Shown here: positions 62,942 to 64,000 of the stretch, piece by piece
Layout of the letters: each line of letters opens with the position of its first letter
Numbering within the stretch: the stretch's first letter is position 1
Source of the DNA: Prostheceraeus crozeri
Taxonomy: Eukaryota > Platyhelminthes > Polycladida > Euryleptidae
Assembly (NCBI GenBank): GCA_907163375.1
Contig: CAJQUW010007510.1
Coordinates: 62,001 to 126,000, forward strand
Reading direction: 5' to 3'
Length of the DNA stretch: 64,000 nucleotides
Program-made: the position numbers and the translations under genes
Notes under the pieces: generated by a model
The model's database searches: none
Told to the model about the DNA's origin: nothing
Seen by the model: the letters and a program-made list of their open reading frames with translations, nothing else

Positions 62942-63061
62942 AACTACGGCATGGAAAGGCGTGCTGCAATGGTAGATTGCTTAGAACGAATGCGCGTTAG
63001 CGCACGAGTTCAAAGCTATCTACCAATGCAGCACGCCTAGGCGCCTTTCCATGCCGTAGTT
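62942..63061. repeat. 120-nt foldback
   Basis: AACTACGGCATGGAAAGGCG at the left end is the exact complement of the right end (to 63061). Pairing continues with GCGTGCTGCAATGGTAGAT/ATCTACCAATGCAGCACGC, and the tip has TGCGCGTTAGCGCA. Almost the entire segment folds on itself. MITE-like, or a hairpin RNA source. Confidence 0.8.
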
Positions 63062-63361
63062 ACATTGTTTACGGTTTTCTATGTACTTCCATGATTGATG
63101 CTTGGATATCGGTATATCTTAAGATGTCCATGATTGATGTCATCAATAGTCTAAGTCCATGCCCGCAACCATCCACTTACATAATTATGTGTCATGCTTT
63201 ATCATAGCTCTCATTTGATATTGCATTAGACTTAGAATAACATAAATTAAAATCAATGATATCATCTTTTCCGATTACAAAATTCAAATTTTGAAAACCA
63301 TTTTGAGATATTTAATTTACAACAGTCTGCGCAAATAGTCGACAGGAAATCATAAATTGGA

Positions 63362-64000
63362 ATGTTTGGTATGATAAATTTTGATGAAATTCAAGGGCAA
63401 ATGATTAGTGGTCTGGAAACGGACGAGATCAATGAAATAAGTGAGGTCCAACAACTGATTCGCAATGAACCATCAATTTTAGATGAGTTTGATAGCACGC
63501 CTACGGGAATAGTCCCAGCTGACGTAGAAAAAACATTGCACTAATAGAAAGTAGCGCTGTTCCGGTATCCACTGCGAGACAAGAAATGCTATGGGTCAAG
63601 AATTTAAAACAATTCTTGAATGATCACCAATTAGATGACAGACTTTCTAATATTTCAAAAGAACAATGAAATGATATTCTACGATACTATTATTCGGAAT
63701 TGCGTACTAAGAAGGGTGACTATTACTCAAAAGCGAGTCTGATATGTATAAGGGCGTCATTGTACAGACATTCTAAATCGCTGAGGAAATTTGACATTAT
63801 AAATGACGTAGAATTTTTCCACGCAAATCAGGTTCAAAAGGAATGGTGAAAGCATATTTCGAGAATGGCGATGCAATGCATTACTTTGAGGCAATTGAAC
63901 CGCAAGATATGAAAACTCTAAATTCATACTTCAACCGCAGCAATCCAGATGTTTTGCAACAGGAAGTCTATTTTATTATTATATACTACATGGGACTGAG
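63362..64000 (+). CDS. Crypton-type tyrosine recombinase, N-terminal part
   Basis: The first frame starts MFGMINFDEIQGQMISGL and runs to 63544; related coding continues in other phases (EMLWVKNLKQFLNDHQLDDR, then YYYSELRTKKGDYYSKASLI and IRASLYRHSK) and near the edge as AIEPQDMKTLNSYFNRSNPD with QQEVYFIIIYYMGL. The YYSELRTKKGDYYSKASLICIRASL block and the later N-P-x-V-L-Q-Q segment are the core-binding region and entry to the catalytic domain in the DUF3504/Crypton and ZMYM/QRICH1-like group. The catalytic R-H-R-Y residues lie beyond the edge. The frame shifts and an in-frame stop (near 63668) mark a decayed copy. Confidence 0.65.

Overview
The window is animal nuclear DNA. It has introns with GT-AG ends, a phase 1-1 immunoglobulin exon, a secreted ShKT-domain gene, and a dense mix of metazoan transposons (hAT, Harbinger, Crypton, LINE, Penelope-like, Gypsy, Polinton). 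The AT-rich background and frequent words such as tacatgta and taggcctac fit a marine invertebrate (lophotrochozoan, hemichordate or echinoderm). The sequence alone does not settle the species. Most of the window is accessory DNA; only two or three segments look like host genes.

Layout. 1-2190: compact minus-strand cluster of short reading frames with a TATA promoter, containing a RING-like zinc protein and a DEDD-type exonuclease-like exon that runs off the left edge; origin unknown, possibly an old DNA-virus-like insertion. 2270-3660: tandem repeats with poly-G tracts, ending in a paired AP-1/MARE palindrome. 3807-4320: Penelope-like remnant. 5700-5910: foldback repeat. 6904-9684: whole hAT (Buster/Charlie-like) transposon with an open transposase and 8-bp target duplications. 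12158-12430: host Ig-domain exon. 13.9-17.65 kb: Harbinger-type pair, a MADF-BESS gene on the minus strand whose intron holds a plus-strand DDE transposase exon. 18.23-18.62 kb: foldback.

19211-42642 is a Gypsy LTR retrotransposon with 204-bp LTRs and a GACAC target duplication. It was opened by a LINE (about 20.84-22.47 kb) and by a 17.2-kb Polinton (22756-39978, target duplication AAGCAT). The Polinton carries protease, integrase, capsid, fibre-like, PolB, packaging ATPase and penton-like genes, and it was itself hit by a Penelope-like element (36081-37466) and by a cluster of hairpins. All these capsid- or LTR-bearing elements are decayed fossils, with many breaks.

To the right: a secreted two-module ShKT gene (45848-46219), a Penelope-like copy (50.27-51.33 kb), two families of degenerate tandem repeats (53.2-54.8 and 56.58-57.3 kb) with a perfect 26-bp hairpin between them, a second copy of the 13.9-kb repeat (57.79-58.26 kb), a large inverted Penelope-like element (58848-61800) that carries a tRNA-Thr-like insertion, a 120-nt foldback at 63 kb and the start of a Crypton-type tyrosine recombinase at the right edge.
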